Below, piece after piece: positions 18,066 to 26,173 of a stretch of DNA of 64,000 nucleotides (its first letter is position 1; the number at the start of each line of letters is the position of its first letter). The stretch covers positions 32,550-96,549 of the forward strand of contig JAPHUD010000021.1 of the NCBI GenBank assembly GCA_026196775.1, read 5' to 3'. This DNA comes from Flavobacteriales bacterium. Lineage in GTDB: Bacteria > Bacteroidota > Bacteroidia > Flavobacteriales_E > Vicingaceae. The notes beneath the pieces are model-generated. The model made no database searches. It was not told the origin of the DNA and saw nothing but the letters and a program-made list of their open reading frames with translations. A program made the translations under genes and the position numbers.

Positions 18066-19295
18066 TTAATTTTCAGGTTGATATAACAATGTACTTAATT
18101 CGTTTTCATCAAAAATTTCGTTGGCAACATCTAATAAATCTAACTCAGTTATAGCGTTAATTTTTTCAAAAACAGTTGTTAAGTCTTCTACTTTGTTGTA
18201 GAGTAATAAACTTTTTCCTTGTCCTAGCATTACGTTGCAATTATTTTCTTCGGCAATAGTGGTTTGTCCTAAAAATTGGCGTTTAGCATTTTTTAGTTGA
18301 GAAGAGGATAGTTTTTTAGTTTTTAGCTTCTTCAATTCTTTTTTTACTAAAGCAATAGATTTATCAATATGTTTTATGTCGGTACCTAAATAAACAGAAA
18401 ATAAACCAATATCGCTATAAAGATTGTAAGAAGACTCTATGTTGTAAGTAAGTCCATATTTTTCTCTTAGCCCCATATTAAGTCTGCTGTTCATCGCAGG
18501 TCCACCAAGAATGTTGTTTAACAACATAAAGGTGTTTCTTTTTTCGTGAAAAGAACCATAGGCAATATTACCAATAACACAATGAGCCTGATGTGTATCT
18601 TTTAGTATTGATTTACTTTGAGGAGTATAATTTTTATAATTATCTCGCTTTGCAGCTATTGGTCTTTGAGTAATTGTTCCAAGATATTTTTCGGCAATTC
18701 GTTTTACTTTTTTAAGTGGAATATTACCAACAACACTCAAAACAATCTCATCTGTTGCGTAGTGTTTGTTAAAAAAAGAAATAACATTATCTCTTTTTAA
18801 TTTAGAAATACTTTCAATAGTGCCTAAAATGTTCATTCCTAGCGGATGATTTTTGAAAATCTGCTCTTCAAAGTCATCATAAATTTGCTCATAAGGAGTG
18901 TCTTGATAAGAGTATATTTCATCAATAATAACCTCTTTTTCTTTGATTAATTCTTTCTCAGGAAAAGTAGAATTAAAAATAATATCGGCAAGTAAATCAA
19001 CAGCTCTTTCAAAATATTCTGTAGTAAAAGAAGCGTAAACATTAGTGTTTTCTTTGGTGGTAAAGGCGTTTATTTCACCACCTACACTATCAATTCTATT
19101 AAGGATATGATGTGTTTTTCTTTTAAGAGTACCTTTAAAGATAGCATGTTCAATAAAATGAGCCAGCCCATTTTCTTGCAAAGTTTCATCTCGAGAACCA
19201 GTATTTATAACAAAACCACAATGAGCCACATTGCCTATTGTGGGTTTATGAATTACCCTTATTCCATTAGAAAGTTGAAAAATAAATTCCTCCAT
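18066..19295 (-). CDS. M16 family peptidase (processing-peptidase-like, single-unit)
   Basis: A 409-residue single-unit M16 peptidase related to mitochondrial-processing-peptidase beta and bacterial PqqL/YmxG types. Zinc motif HFIEHAIFKGT, with the third ligand glutamate in VIIDEIYSYQDTPYEQI. No signal peptide, so likely cytoplasmic, unlike the lipoprotein M16 at 14142. The frame also opens at a GTG (19304), but TAATTTTG, a -7-like element, covers 19311-19304 on this strand. ATG 19295 (MEEFIFQL) is therefore the better start, with an almost leaderless mRNA. Confidence 0.88.
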   Translation of the reverse strand: MEEFIFQLSNGIRVIHKPTIGNVAHCGFVINTGSRDETLQENGLAHFIEHAIFKGTLKRKTHHILNRIDSVGGEINAFTTKENTNVYASFTTEYFERAVDLLADIIFNSTFPEKELIKEKEVIIDEIYSYQDTPYEQIYDDFEEQIFKNHPLGMNILGTIESISKLKRDNVISFFNKHYATDEIVLSVVGNIPLKKVKRIAEKYLGTITQRPIAAKRDNYKNYTPQSKSILKDTHQAHCVIGNIAYGSFHEKRNTFMLLNNILGGPAMNSRLNMGLREKYGLTYNIESSYNLYSDIGLFSVYLGTDIKHIDKSIALVKKELKKLKTKKLSSSQLKNAKRQFLGQTTIAEENNCNVMLGQGKSLLLYNKVEDLTTVFEKINAITELDLLDVANEIFDENELSTLLYQPEN

Positions 19296-19337
19296 AAGTT
19301 TCACAAAATTAACACCTAAAAAAGGAATAAATGAACA

Positions 19338-19364
19338 ATTAACAATATTTAAATTATTGTTAAT
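19338..19364. promoter_or_regulatory. Perfect inverted repeat between divergent genes (candidate operator)
   Basis: The arms ATTAACAATA (19338-19347) and TATTGTTAAT (19355-19364) are perfect complements around a 7-base spacer, in the gap between the divergent M16 gene and the TPR-PD40-SPOR gene. No T-run follows on either side, so it is not a standard terminator. Confidence 0.45.
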
Positions 19365-19454
19365 AACTCGGTTGATAAGTGAAAAGTTTGATTCCTAGCA
19401 GATTTCTTAATTTACTATATTTTAGCATTGTAATAATTCCATAAATTAGGAAAA

Positions 19455-22295
19455 ATGAATATTGTAGTTAAAACAATTAGCTTTTGTACTTTTATATTTC
19501 TTATTAGTAGTAGTTTAGTGGCTCAAGAAAAATTAAGTTCAAAAGAAGAAAAAAAACTTATTGAGAATGCTGAACTCTATTTTGAAGATGGAGATTTGCA
19601 AAATATTCCACAAGCAACAGAATTATTTGAAAAATTAGAAGCCAACAAACCTGAAGATCCATATTTTAAATTAATGGTAGGGATTTGTTATACCTATTTT
19701 AAGCATAAAAAAGAGTTGGCAATACAAAAGTTAGAAGAGGTTCATAAAATGAACCCTGAATTTAATTTGGTAAACAATTATTTAGGAAGAGCCTATGCTG
19801 TTAATCATCAGTTTGACAAAGCAAAAGAATATTTCGAAAAATTTTTAAAAGCTGACGATATAGATGATGTAACAAAAGCAATGGCAAAGCAAAATATTAT
19901 TTATTGCGATAATGCTAAAGTTTATGTTAAAGATAGTATTAAAGTTGAGATAAAAGACATTGGCTCTCCCATAAATTCAGTGTTTTCTGAATATGTGCCT
20001 GTAATTACTCCCGATGAATCTATGTTGATATTTACTTATCGAGGAAATAGGAGTAAAGGAGGATTGCAAGATGCTACGGGCAAATCAGATCCCTATGGAC
20101 AGTATTATGAAGATATCATGATTGCTCATAAGTTAGGAAATAATTGGTTAGAGCCTGAAAGCATTGGTGATAACATTAATACTAGTGGGCATGATGCTTC
20201 TGTTGGTCTTTCAGTGGATGGACAGCAGTTATTTATCTATAAACAAACCAAAAAAGATAATGGAGATATATATGTAAGTAATTTAGAGGGAGAAACTTGG
20301 TCGAGACCAATTAAGCTAAAAGGAGAAGTAAATACAGAAGCTTGGGAGGGTAGTGCTACGCTTACTAGCGATGGTCAAACGCTTTATTTCTCTAGTAGTA
20401 GAGAAGGTGGAATGGGGGGGAGAGATTTATATTCTGCTAAATTGCAGCCAGATGGCTCTTGGGGAAACATAAAGAATTTAGGAGCAGAAATAAACACAAA
20501 GTTTGATGAAGATGCTCCTTTCATTCACCCAGATGGAAGAACTTTATATTTTAGCTCTAAAGGAGGGTTGAGTATGGGAGGTTATGATATTTTTTATACT
20601 TATTTAACAGATGATGGTTGGGAGTCTCCTACAAATGTTGGTTACCCTGTAAATACTATTGATGATGATAGGTTTTATGTGCTTTCTGCAGATGCTAAAA
20701 CAGGGTATTATTCATCTTCAGGAAGAACCGAAAATGGCACGCATAATATTTATACTGTTTCTCCTGGACACTTTGGTAAAAGACCAATTTTAGCTTTGGT
20801 TGTTGGGGTAACAAAAGCTAATGGAGATCCTGTTGAAGCAGACATTACTGTTACCAATGATAAAACTGGGGAATTAGCAGGAAAATATAAATCAAACTCA
20901 AGTACAGGTAAATATATGTTAGCATTAACTCCTGGTAATAAATATAAAATTGCTATTGAAGTTGAAGGCTATGAAACAAAAATAGATTATTTAGATATTG
21001 AAGATTTAGAAACATATGTGCAAGTAGAGCATGATTTTGAATTGTATTCAAAAGAAGAAGTTGAGGGTGTTTCTGTTACTGATGATGAGGATGAGCTGCA
21101 AGGAAAAATTGATAATCAAATCGAAAAATATAAATATGAAAATACAAAAGAAGGTTACATCGAATCAGCTTTTAAAAAGGTGTTAAATAATAAGGGTAGC
21201 GACCAAGTTGAAGGTGTTGAATATTATATAGAACCAACAGATATTGAAAAAGTTAAAAATGTAAAAGGAGTAGCAGAGCGTTCTATGGTAAAAGGCGGGA
21301 CAGATGAGGTAGTAATAGGTCCGTTTAAAACGCTTTTAGAAGCAGAATTGTTTAGAAGCAGGTTATCTCAACAAGATTCAACGATTACTTCTATGAATAT
21401 AAAAGTAGATGATGATGGTGTGGAAAAATCGCTTTATCAACATTATCCTAATGAATTTCATAGAAATGATTACAATGAAGCAATTTCTTTACATGAAAAG
21501 ATTACTCAAAAAGATAAAGTAGAAGAAGAAATAGCTATGACAGAAGAAGAAAAGAAAGCTAAAGAATTGACGGAAGATGGTGAAGTAGACCTGAAAAGTG
21601 AAGAGTTGGTCAATGCAAGAGAGAAAACCATTACAGGTCTTACGTTTAAAGTTGAAGTTGGAGCGGTAAAAGATCCTGCAGATTTTAAATTAGGTTATTT
21701 AGAGAAATATGGTAACATTACTGCTAAAGTATATCCTGATGGAACTACAAGATATACATTTGGGCCATTTGAAACACTGGCAGAAGCAGAAAATTTTAGA
21801 CAAATGTTGATAGAGAAAGAAAAAGAAGCTGAAGATGCATTTGTAACTGTATTTGTTTTCGGACAAAGAAAAACCTTAGAAGAGTATCAAAAAACTACTC
21901 CTTGTGGAGAGGGAATGGAGTTTATTGATTTTTCTGACTTTATAGGAAAAGATTTGAATGACAAATCAGTATATAATAAACTAATAAAGTTAGCAGGAAA
22001 TATTTGTGCTGATGGATTGGTGTTTAAGGTTCAGATAGCAGCATATCGTTTCCCTGATAATTATAAATGGGGTCACTTAAAACAATTCGGTAAGCCTGAA
22101 ATTAATGATTACCCTGATGGAATTACAAGGTTTACTCAAGGTAACTTTGATAAAATTGGTGAAGCAGAAGGTTTGAGACAAAAAATTATTCAAGCAGGAC
22201 AAAAAGATGCATGGATCACTCCATTTTACAATGGAAAAAGAATGTTGTTAGAGGAATTAATTGAACAAAATTTTTATCAAAAGAAAATTAATTAA
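19455..22295 (+). CDS. TPR - PD40 beta-propeller - SPOR-like repeat envelope protein
   Basis: A 946-residue exported protein (signal peptide to about 24). Order of parts: TPR-like helices (about 30-165); a WD40-like/PD40 propeller (about 180-430, repeated blades such as GQTLYFSSSREGGMGGRDLY and GRTLYFSSKGGLSMGGYDIF); a carboxypeptidase-regulatory/CNA_B-like beta domain (about 440-540); and three SPOR-like units near 590-655, 728-795 and 854-925 (GLTFKVEVGA, GPFETLAEAENFRQML). SPOR domains bind glycan strands lacking stem peptides. The plan mirrors the T9SS protein PorE and related OmpA-family proteins, except that the peptidoglycan-binding OmpA end is replaced. Function is not established; an envelope scaffold is inferred. 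Confidence 0.8.
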   Translation: MNIVVKTISFCTFIFLISSSLVAQEKLSSKEEKKLIENAELYFEDGDLQNIPQATELFEKLEANKPEDPYFKLMVGICYTYFKHKKELAIQKLEEVHKMNPEFNLVNNYLGRAYAVNHQFDKAKEYFEKFLKADDIDDVTKAMAKQNIIYCDNAKVYVKDSIKVEIKDIGSPINSVFSEYVPVITPDESMLIFTYRGNRSKGGLQDATGKSDPYGQYYEDIMIAHKLGNNWLEPESIGDNINTSGHDASVGLSVDGQQLFIYKQTKKDNGDIYVSNLEGETWSRPIKLKGEVNTEAWEGSATLTSDGQTLYFSSSREGGMGGRDLYSAKLQPDGSWGNIKNLGAEINTKFDEDAPFIHPDGRTLYFSSKGGLSMGGYDIFYTYLTDDGWESPTNVGYPVNTIDDDRFYVLSADAKTGYYSSSGRTENGTHNIYTVSPGHFGKRPILALVVGVTKANGDPVEADITVTNDKTGELAGKYKSNSSTGKYMLALTPGNKYKIAIEVEGYETKIDYLDIEDLETYVQVEHDFELYSKEEVEGVSVTDDEDELQGKIDNQIEKYKYENTKEGYIESAFKKVLNNKGSDQVEGVEYYIEPTDIEKVKNVKGVAERSMVKGGTDEVVIGPFKTLLEAELFRSRLSQQDSTITSMNIKVDDDGVEKSLYQHYPNEFHRNDYNEAISLHEKITQKDKVEEEIAMTEEEKKAKELTEDGEVDLKSEELVNAREKTITGLTFKVEVGAVKDPADFKLGYLEKYGNITAKVYPDGTTRYTFGPFETLAEAENFRQMLIEKEKEAEDAFVTVFVFGQRKTLEEYQKTTPCGEGMEFIDFSDFIGKDLNDKSVYNKLIKLAGNICADGLVFKVQIAAYRFPDNYKWGHLKQFGKPEINDYPDGITRFTQGNFDKIGEAEGLRQKIIQAGQKDAWITPFYNGKRMLLEELIEQNFYQKKIN

Positions 22296-22316
22296 TAATT
22301 TCAGTAAAGACCCAAG

Positions 22317-22350
22317 AGAAAGGTCGCCTTCGGGCGGCTTTTTTCTTTTT
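22317..22350 (+). terminator. Rho-independent terminator with UUCG tetraloop
   Basis: The stem AAGGTCGCC / GGCGGCTTT, closed by a C(TTCG)G tetraloop and followed by a T-rich run, lies 20 bases after the SPOR-protein stop codon. Confidence 0.9.
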
Positions 22351-22386
22351 GTTAATAATTTGTTAGACAGTAAAATGTAAACTCAT

Positions 22387-22418
22387 TTTGTGAAAACAAA
22401 TGGAAATTTGTAATTTCG
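22387..22418 (+). promoter_or_regulatory. Candidate Bacteroidota promoter
   Basis: TTTG (22387-22390), a 20-base spacer, then TAATTTCG (22411-22418), one base off TAnnTTTG, 48 bp upstream of the OmpA-family gene start. Confidence 0.4.
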
Positions 22419-22466
22419 GAACAAATTTTGAAAGCATATTTAAAATGAATTTTTAAAAAAATACAT

Positions 22467-23642
22467 ATGAAAAAAATAGTTAGTTTGTTAAGTTTGATAG
22501 GAATGGTAGGAATAGGTTTTGCTCAAGAAAACTTAGTTCCAAATCATGATTTTCAGCAAGTAGAAAAAAAGGTGAAAGAAGAAGGACAGATAAATATGGC
22601 TACACCATGGGTTTCACCAACGTTAGCTCCAGCAGATTTATATACTAAAGACACTAAAAATGGAAATGTTGGTGCTCCTGAAAATGCTTATGGGGAAGAA
22701 AAACCAATGGAAGGAGATAATTATGCTGGTTTTATGGCGTATAGCTATAAAAATAAAGAGCCAAGAAGTTACTTACAAGTTCAGTTAAAACAAAAATTAG
22801 AAGCGGGTAAAAAATACTGTGTAACTATGAATGTTAGTTTGGCTGATTTGTCAAAGTATGCAACAAGTCATATTGGTATGACAATAACTAAAAATGCAAT
22901 TTCAGCAAATAACACAGATATTCTAAAAGTAGAAAAACAAATAATAAGTAAAAAACTTAAAATGTATGAGCAACAATTTTATTGGACTCCAGTTTGTGGT
23001 GTTTTTACAGCAGAAGGAGATGAAGAGTTTTTAACCATTGGTAATTTTACTCCAGATGAGTCATTAAAGCTAGAAAAAGTAAAACGACCAAGAGGTTTTT
23101 CAAAACCACAGCTGTATGATGCATATTATTATGTAGATAATATTTCTGTTATAGAAACAGATAAGCCAAGAGAGTGTGATTGTGATACTGATCCTGCAAT
23201 GAAAAATGTTGAAACAGTTAGTAGAAACTTTAGTAGTGATAATGATCCTTCCGCTAATAAAGTTAAAATTGTAGGAACGCATGGAGATGTAGTTAGTGCT
23301 AATACATCTTCAGTTTCGGATAAAATTGAAAATTTGAATGATGTAAATATATCATTTTTAGCTAATTCTTATGCAATTGATGAAAGTGTTGAGTATTTAG
23401 ATAAAATTATTACTTATTTAAAAGCTAATAAAAATGTTAAAATAATAATGATTGGACATAATGATGCTTCAGAAAAAGAGGAAAGACTAGATGGTAAAAG
23501 ATTAGCTGCTGTGTATAAATACTTATTGTCTAAAGGAGTGTCAAAAGAGCGTATAGAAAGAGAGATGAAGGGAGCTGATGATCCCGCAGATAAGAATGAT
23601 CCTTTAAAAAATATGAGGGTAGAAATTCAAGAAATTAAATAG
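22467..23642 (+). CDS. OmpA-family protein with N-terminal carbohydrate-binding-like domain
   Basis: 391 residues. A signal peptide (to about 19), then a jelly-roll domain (about 20-235) starting ENLVPNHDFQQVE, the usual opening of galactose-binding-like folds (LVPNxDFE); then a linker with CDCD, and a C-terminal OmpA-like domain (about 290-390; IIMIGHNDAS and RLDGKRLAAVYKYLLSKGV). The OmpA asparagine/arginine contacts for diaminopimelate are only partly conserved: the NxxLSxxR motif reads RLDGKR, keeping the Arg. A peptidoglycan-tethered periplasmic or outer-membrane protein is likely. Its own promoter and terminator make it monocistronic. Confidence 0.8.
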   Translation: MKKIVSLLSLIGMVGIGFAQENLVPNHDFQQVEKKVKEEGQINMATPWVSPTLAPADLYTKDTKNGNVGAPENAYGEEKPMEGDNYAGFMAYSYKNKEPRSYLQVQLKQKLEAGKKYCVTMNVSLADLSKYATSHIGMTITKNAISANNTDILKVEKQIISKKLKMYEQQFYWTPVCGVFTAEGDEEFLTIGNFTPDESLKLEKVKRPRGFSKPQLYDAYYYVDNISVIETDKPRECDCDTDPAMKNVETVSRNFSSDNDPSANKVKIVGTHGDVVSANTSSVSDKIENLNDVNISFLANSYAIDESVEYLDKIITYLKANKNVKIIMIGHNDASEKEERLDGKRLAAVYKYLLSKGVSKERIEREMKGADDPADKNDPLKNMRVEIQEIK

Positions 23643-23663
23643 TTCTATAAATTAAAGCAATAC

Positions 23664-23700
23664 AAAAAGAGGGTTGAACTGGTTTGACCCTCTTTTTTTT
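23664..23700 (+). terminator. Rho-independent terminator
   Basis: The arms AAAGAGGGT / ACCCTCTTT around a 12-base loop, then a run of T, ending the OmpA-family transcript. Confidence 0.85.
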
Positions 23701-23775
23701 AGGATATATTGCTCTTTATAATGTAAATTATTTTTTTTAGTGTAAAAATTTAGGGGGTGTTGATAAAAAAACATA

Positions 23776-23815
23776 CTAAAAAAGTAATTATGGGTCTAAA
23801 AAAGTAATACTTTTG
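23776..23815 (+). promoter_or_regulatory. Direct repeats and -7 element upstream of glutamine synthetase
   Basis: CTAAAAAAGTAAT occurs at 23776-23788 and again at 23796-23808, a 20-bp period, or about two helical turns. A weaker copy (CTAAAAAAATAA) starts at 23826. TACTTTTG at 23808-23815 fits the -7 consensus TAnnTTTG, 28 bp before the ATG. The repeats occupy the -35 region and could bind a regulator. Confidence 0.45.
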
Positions 23816-23842
23816 TCGGTATAATCTAAAAAAATAAAAAAA

Positions 23843-26023
23843 ATGCTTCGATTTAATGCTTTAAATGATGTTTTGAAAAGAACTCCAAAACATGTTGAAT
23901 ATCCAGCGGATAAAATTTCAGAATTTTATGCTACTAATGTGTTTACTCAGGAAAAAATGAGAGAATTTCTTCCTAAAGAAGCCTATGATAGTGTTATGGC
24001 GTCAATTAATGAAGGCACAAGGATTGAAAGAGCTATAGCAAATCAAGTAGCTTCTTCTATGAAAGATTGGGCATTAACAAAAAAAGTAACACATTATACT
24101 CATTGGTTTCAACCATTAACAGGAGCCACAGCAGAAAAGCATGATTCATTTTTTACGCCTATTAGTGGAGGGAGAGCAATAGAGCGATTTGATGGAGATA
24201 ATCTTATTCAACAAGAGCCAGATGCATCTAGTTTTCCTAATGGAGGAATAAGAAATACATTTGAGGCTAGAGGCTATACGGCTTGGGATCCAACATCTCC
24301 AGCTTTTATTATAGGTAGAACCTTGTGTATTCCAACGGTATTTATTGCATACACAGGAGAAGCGTTAGATTATAAAATGCCTTTGTTAAAAGCTTTGCAT
24401 GCGGTAGATAAAGCAGCAACAGCTGTTTGTCAGTATTTCGATAAAGATGTAAATAAAATTAATGCAAGTTTAGGTTGGGAGCAAGAGTACTTTTTAATAG
24501 ATTCTTCTTTATTTAATGCTCGTCCAGATATTATGATGGCTGGACGAGCTTTGGTAGGACATAATCCTGCTAAAGGACAACAGTTGGATGATCATTATTT
24601 TGGGTCAATTAGTGAGCGTGTTGTAGCATTTATGAAAGAATTTGAGATAGAGTCTTTAAAATTAGGAATCCCTGTAACAACGAGACATAATGAGGTTGCA
24701 CCAAATCAATTTGAGTGTGCTCCAATGTTTGAAGAAACCAACTTAGCAAACGATCATAATTTGTTGTTGATGGATATAATGGAGAAAATTGCAAGAAAGC
24801 ACGATTTCAGAATTTTATTTCACGAAAAACCATTTAAATCTGTAAATGGTTCAGGAAAACATAATAACTGGTCGTTAAGTACCAATACTGGTGTTAACTT
24901 ACTCTCTCCAGGAAAAAATCCTAAAACTAATTTAAGGTTTTTGACTTTTTTCGTGAATACTATTAAAGCAATTTATGATAATGCAGACATCTTAAGGGCG
25001 AGTATAGCTACCGCGGGTAATGATCATAGATTAGGGGCAAACGAAGCACCCCCGGCAATTATGTCTGTATTTATTGGTTCTCAATTAACACAAATGTTAG
25101 ATAATATTGAGAAAAACGTAAAAGCTGGAAAAATGACTCCAGAAGATAAAACTGAATTGAAGTTGAGCATCGGAAAAATTCCTCAAATATTATTAGACAA
25201 TACAGATAGAAATAGAACTTCTCCATTTGCATTTACAGGGAATAAATTTGAATTTAGAGCGGTTGGCTCGTCTGCAAACTGTGCAAGTGCGATGATAGCG
25301 CTTAATGCAATTGTTGCCAAACAACTAATAGAGTTTAAAAAATCTGTAGATGTTGCAATTAATAAAGGAGTGAAAAAAGATGAGGCCATTATTAAGGAGT
25401 TACAACGATTAATTAAAGAGTCTAAAGCAATTCGTTTTGAAGGTAATGGCTATGGTGATGAGTGGGTTAAAGAAGCCGAAAAAAGAGGTTTGTCTAATCT
25501 TAAAGACACACCAAGAGCCATAAAAACTATGGTGGATAAAAATACTAAAAAACTGTTTGCAGAATTAGAAGTGTTTACAGAAAAGGAATTGGATGCAAGG
25601 TATGAAATAGAGTTAGAAAATTATATTTTAAAACTTCAAATTGAATCTAGGGTTTTAGGAGATATAGCTCGCAATCATATTTTACCAACAGCATTTAAGT
25701 ATCAAAATGTATTGCTGCAAAATATTAAAGGTATGGATGAAGTTTTTGGTAAGGAAAGTAAGGGAATGACTTCAACACAAAGAGATGTGCTTCAACAATT
25801 AGCTTTGCATGTTAATGCCATTAAACAAAAGACAGACGCAATGTTGGAGGAAAGAAAATTAGCTAATAAAATTGAGCATCCTGAAAAGAAAGCTTTGGCA
25901 TATTGTGATAAAGTAAAGCCTTATTTTGATGAAATTAAATATCATTCAGATAAGTTAGAATTATTGATAGACGATACTATGTGGCCATTACCTAAATTGA
26001 GAGAAATGTTGTTTACTAAGTAG
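23843..26023 (+). CDS. glnN: Glutamine synthetase type III
   Basis: A 726-residue type III glutamine synthetase, which makes glutamine from glutamate, ammonia and ATP. Type III enzymes are much longer than the roughly 470-residue type I, and they dominate in Bacteroidota. Evidence: the GSIII N-terminal region (SSMKDWALTKKVTHYTHWFQP), the glutamate metal ligands in LGWEQEYFLID, VTTRHNEVAPNQFE, the ATP-site GSGKHNNWSLSTNTG, and the C-terminal NRTSPFAFTGNKFEFRAVGS. A long helical C-terminal extension follows. It is the likely main ammonia-assimilation enzyme; the upstream repeats suggest nitrogen-responsive control, which is untested. Confidence 0.96.
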   Translation: MLRFNALNDVLKRTPKHVEYPADKISEFYATNVFTQEKMREFLPKEAYDSVMASINEGTRIERAIANQVASSMKDWALTKKVTHYTHWFQPLTGATAEKHDSFFTPISGGRAIERFDGDNLIQQEPDASSFPNGGIRNTFEARGYTAWDPTSPAFIIGRTLCIPTVFIAYTGEALDYKMPLLKALHAVDKAATAVCQYFDKDVNKINASLGWEQEYFLIDSSLFNARPDIMMAGRALVGHNPAKGQQLDDHYFGSISERVVAFMKEFEIESLKLGIPVTTRHNEVAPNQFECAPMFEETNLANDHNLLLMDIMEKIARKHDFRILFHEKPFKSVNGSGKHNNWSLSTNTGVNLLSPGKNPKTNLRFLTFFVNTIKAIYDNADILRASIATAGNDHRLGANEAPPAIMSVFIGSQLTQMLDNIEKNVKAGKMTPEDKTELKLSIGKIPQILLDNTDRNRTSPFAFTGNKFEFRAVGSSANCASAMIALNAIVAKQLIEFKKSVDVAINKGVKKDEAIIKELQRLIKESKAIRFEGNGYGDEWVKEAEKRGLSNLKDTPRAIKTMVDKNTKKLFAELEVFTEKELDARYEIELENYILKLQIESRVLGDIARNHILPTAFKYQNVLLQNIKGMDEVFGKESKGMTSTQRDVLQQLALHVNAIKQKTDAMLEERKLANKIEHPEKKALAYCDKVKPYFDEIKYHSDKLELLIDDTMWPLPKLREMLFTK

Positions 26024-26094
26024 TTTTTAATTAATTAACTATATTTGTTTTTAAAAATAATAGATATAAATTACATTAAAAATAAAAAATAATA

Positions 26095-26102
26095 TATTTT
26101 TG
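26095..26102 (+). promoter_or_regulatory. Candidate -7 promoter element (TATTTTTG)
   Basis: Matches TAnnTTTG, 71 bp upstream of the ATG at 26174 in a very AT-rich gap. No clear -33 element. Confidence 0.3.
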
Positions 26103-26173
26103 TCCAACATATTTTGATTAATACTAATATATTTTATATTTTAGCGAATTCAAAGGAAACTAAAACTATCAAC

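Noticed and set aside
26024..26044. AT-rich palindrome after glnN (TAGTT...AACTA) as a terminator
   Set aside because: The stem is only four to five A/T-rich pairs and no T-run follows.
26114..26173. N-terminal extension of the TPR-PD40-OmpA protein
   Set aside because: It would bury the signal peptide 20 residues inside the chain; ATG 26174 gives a standard signal.
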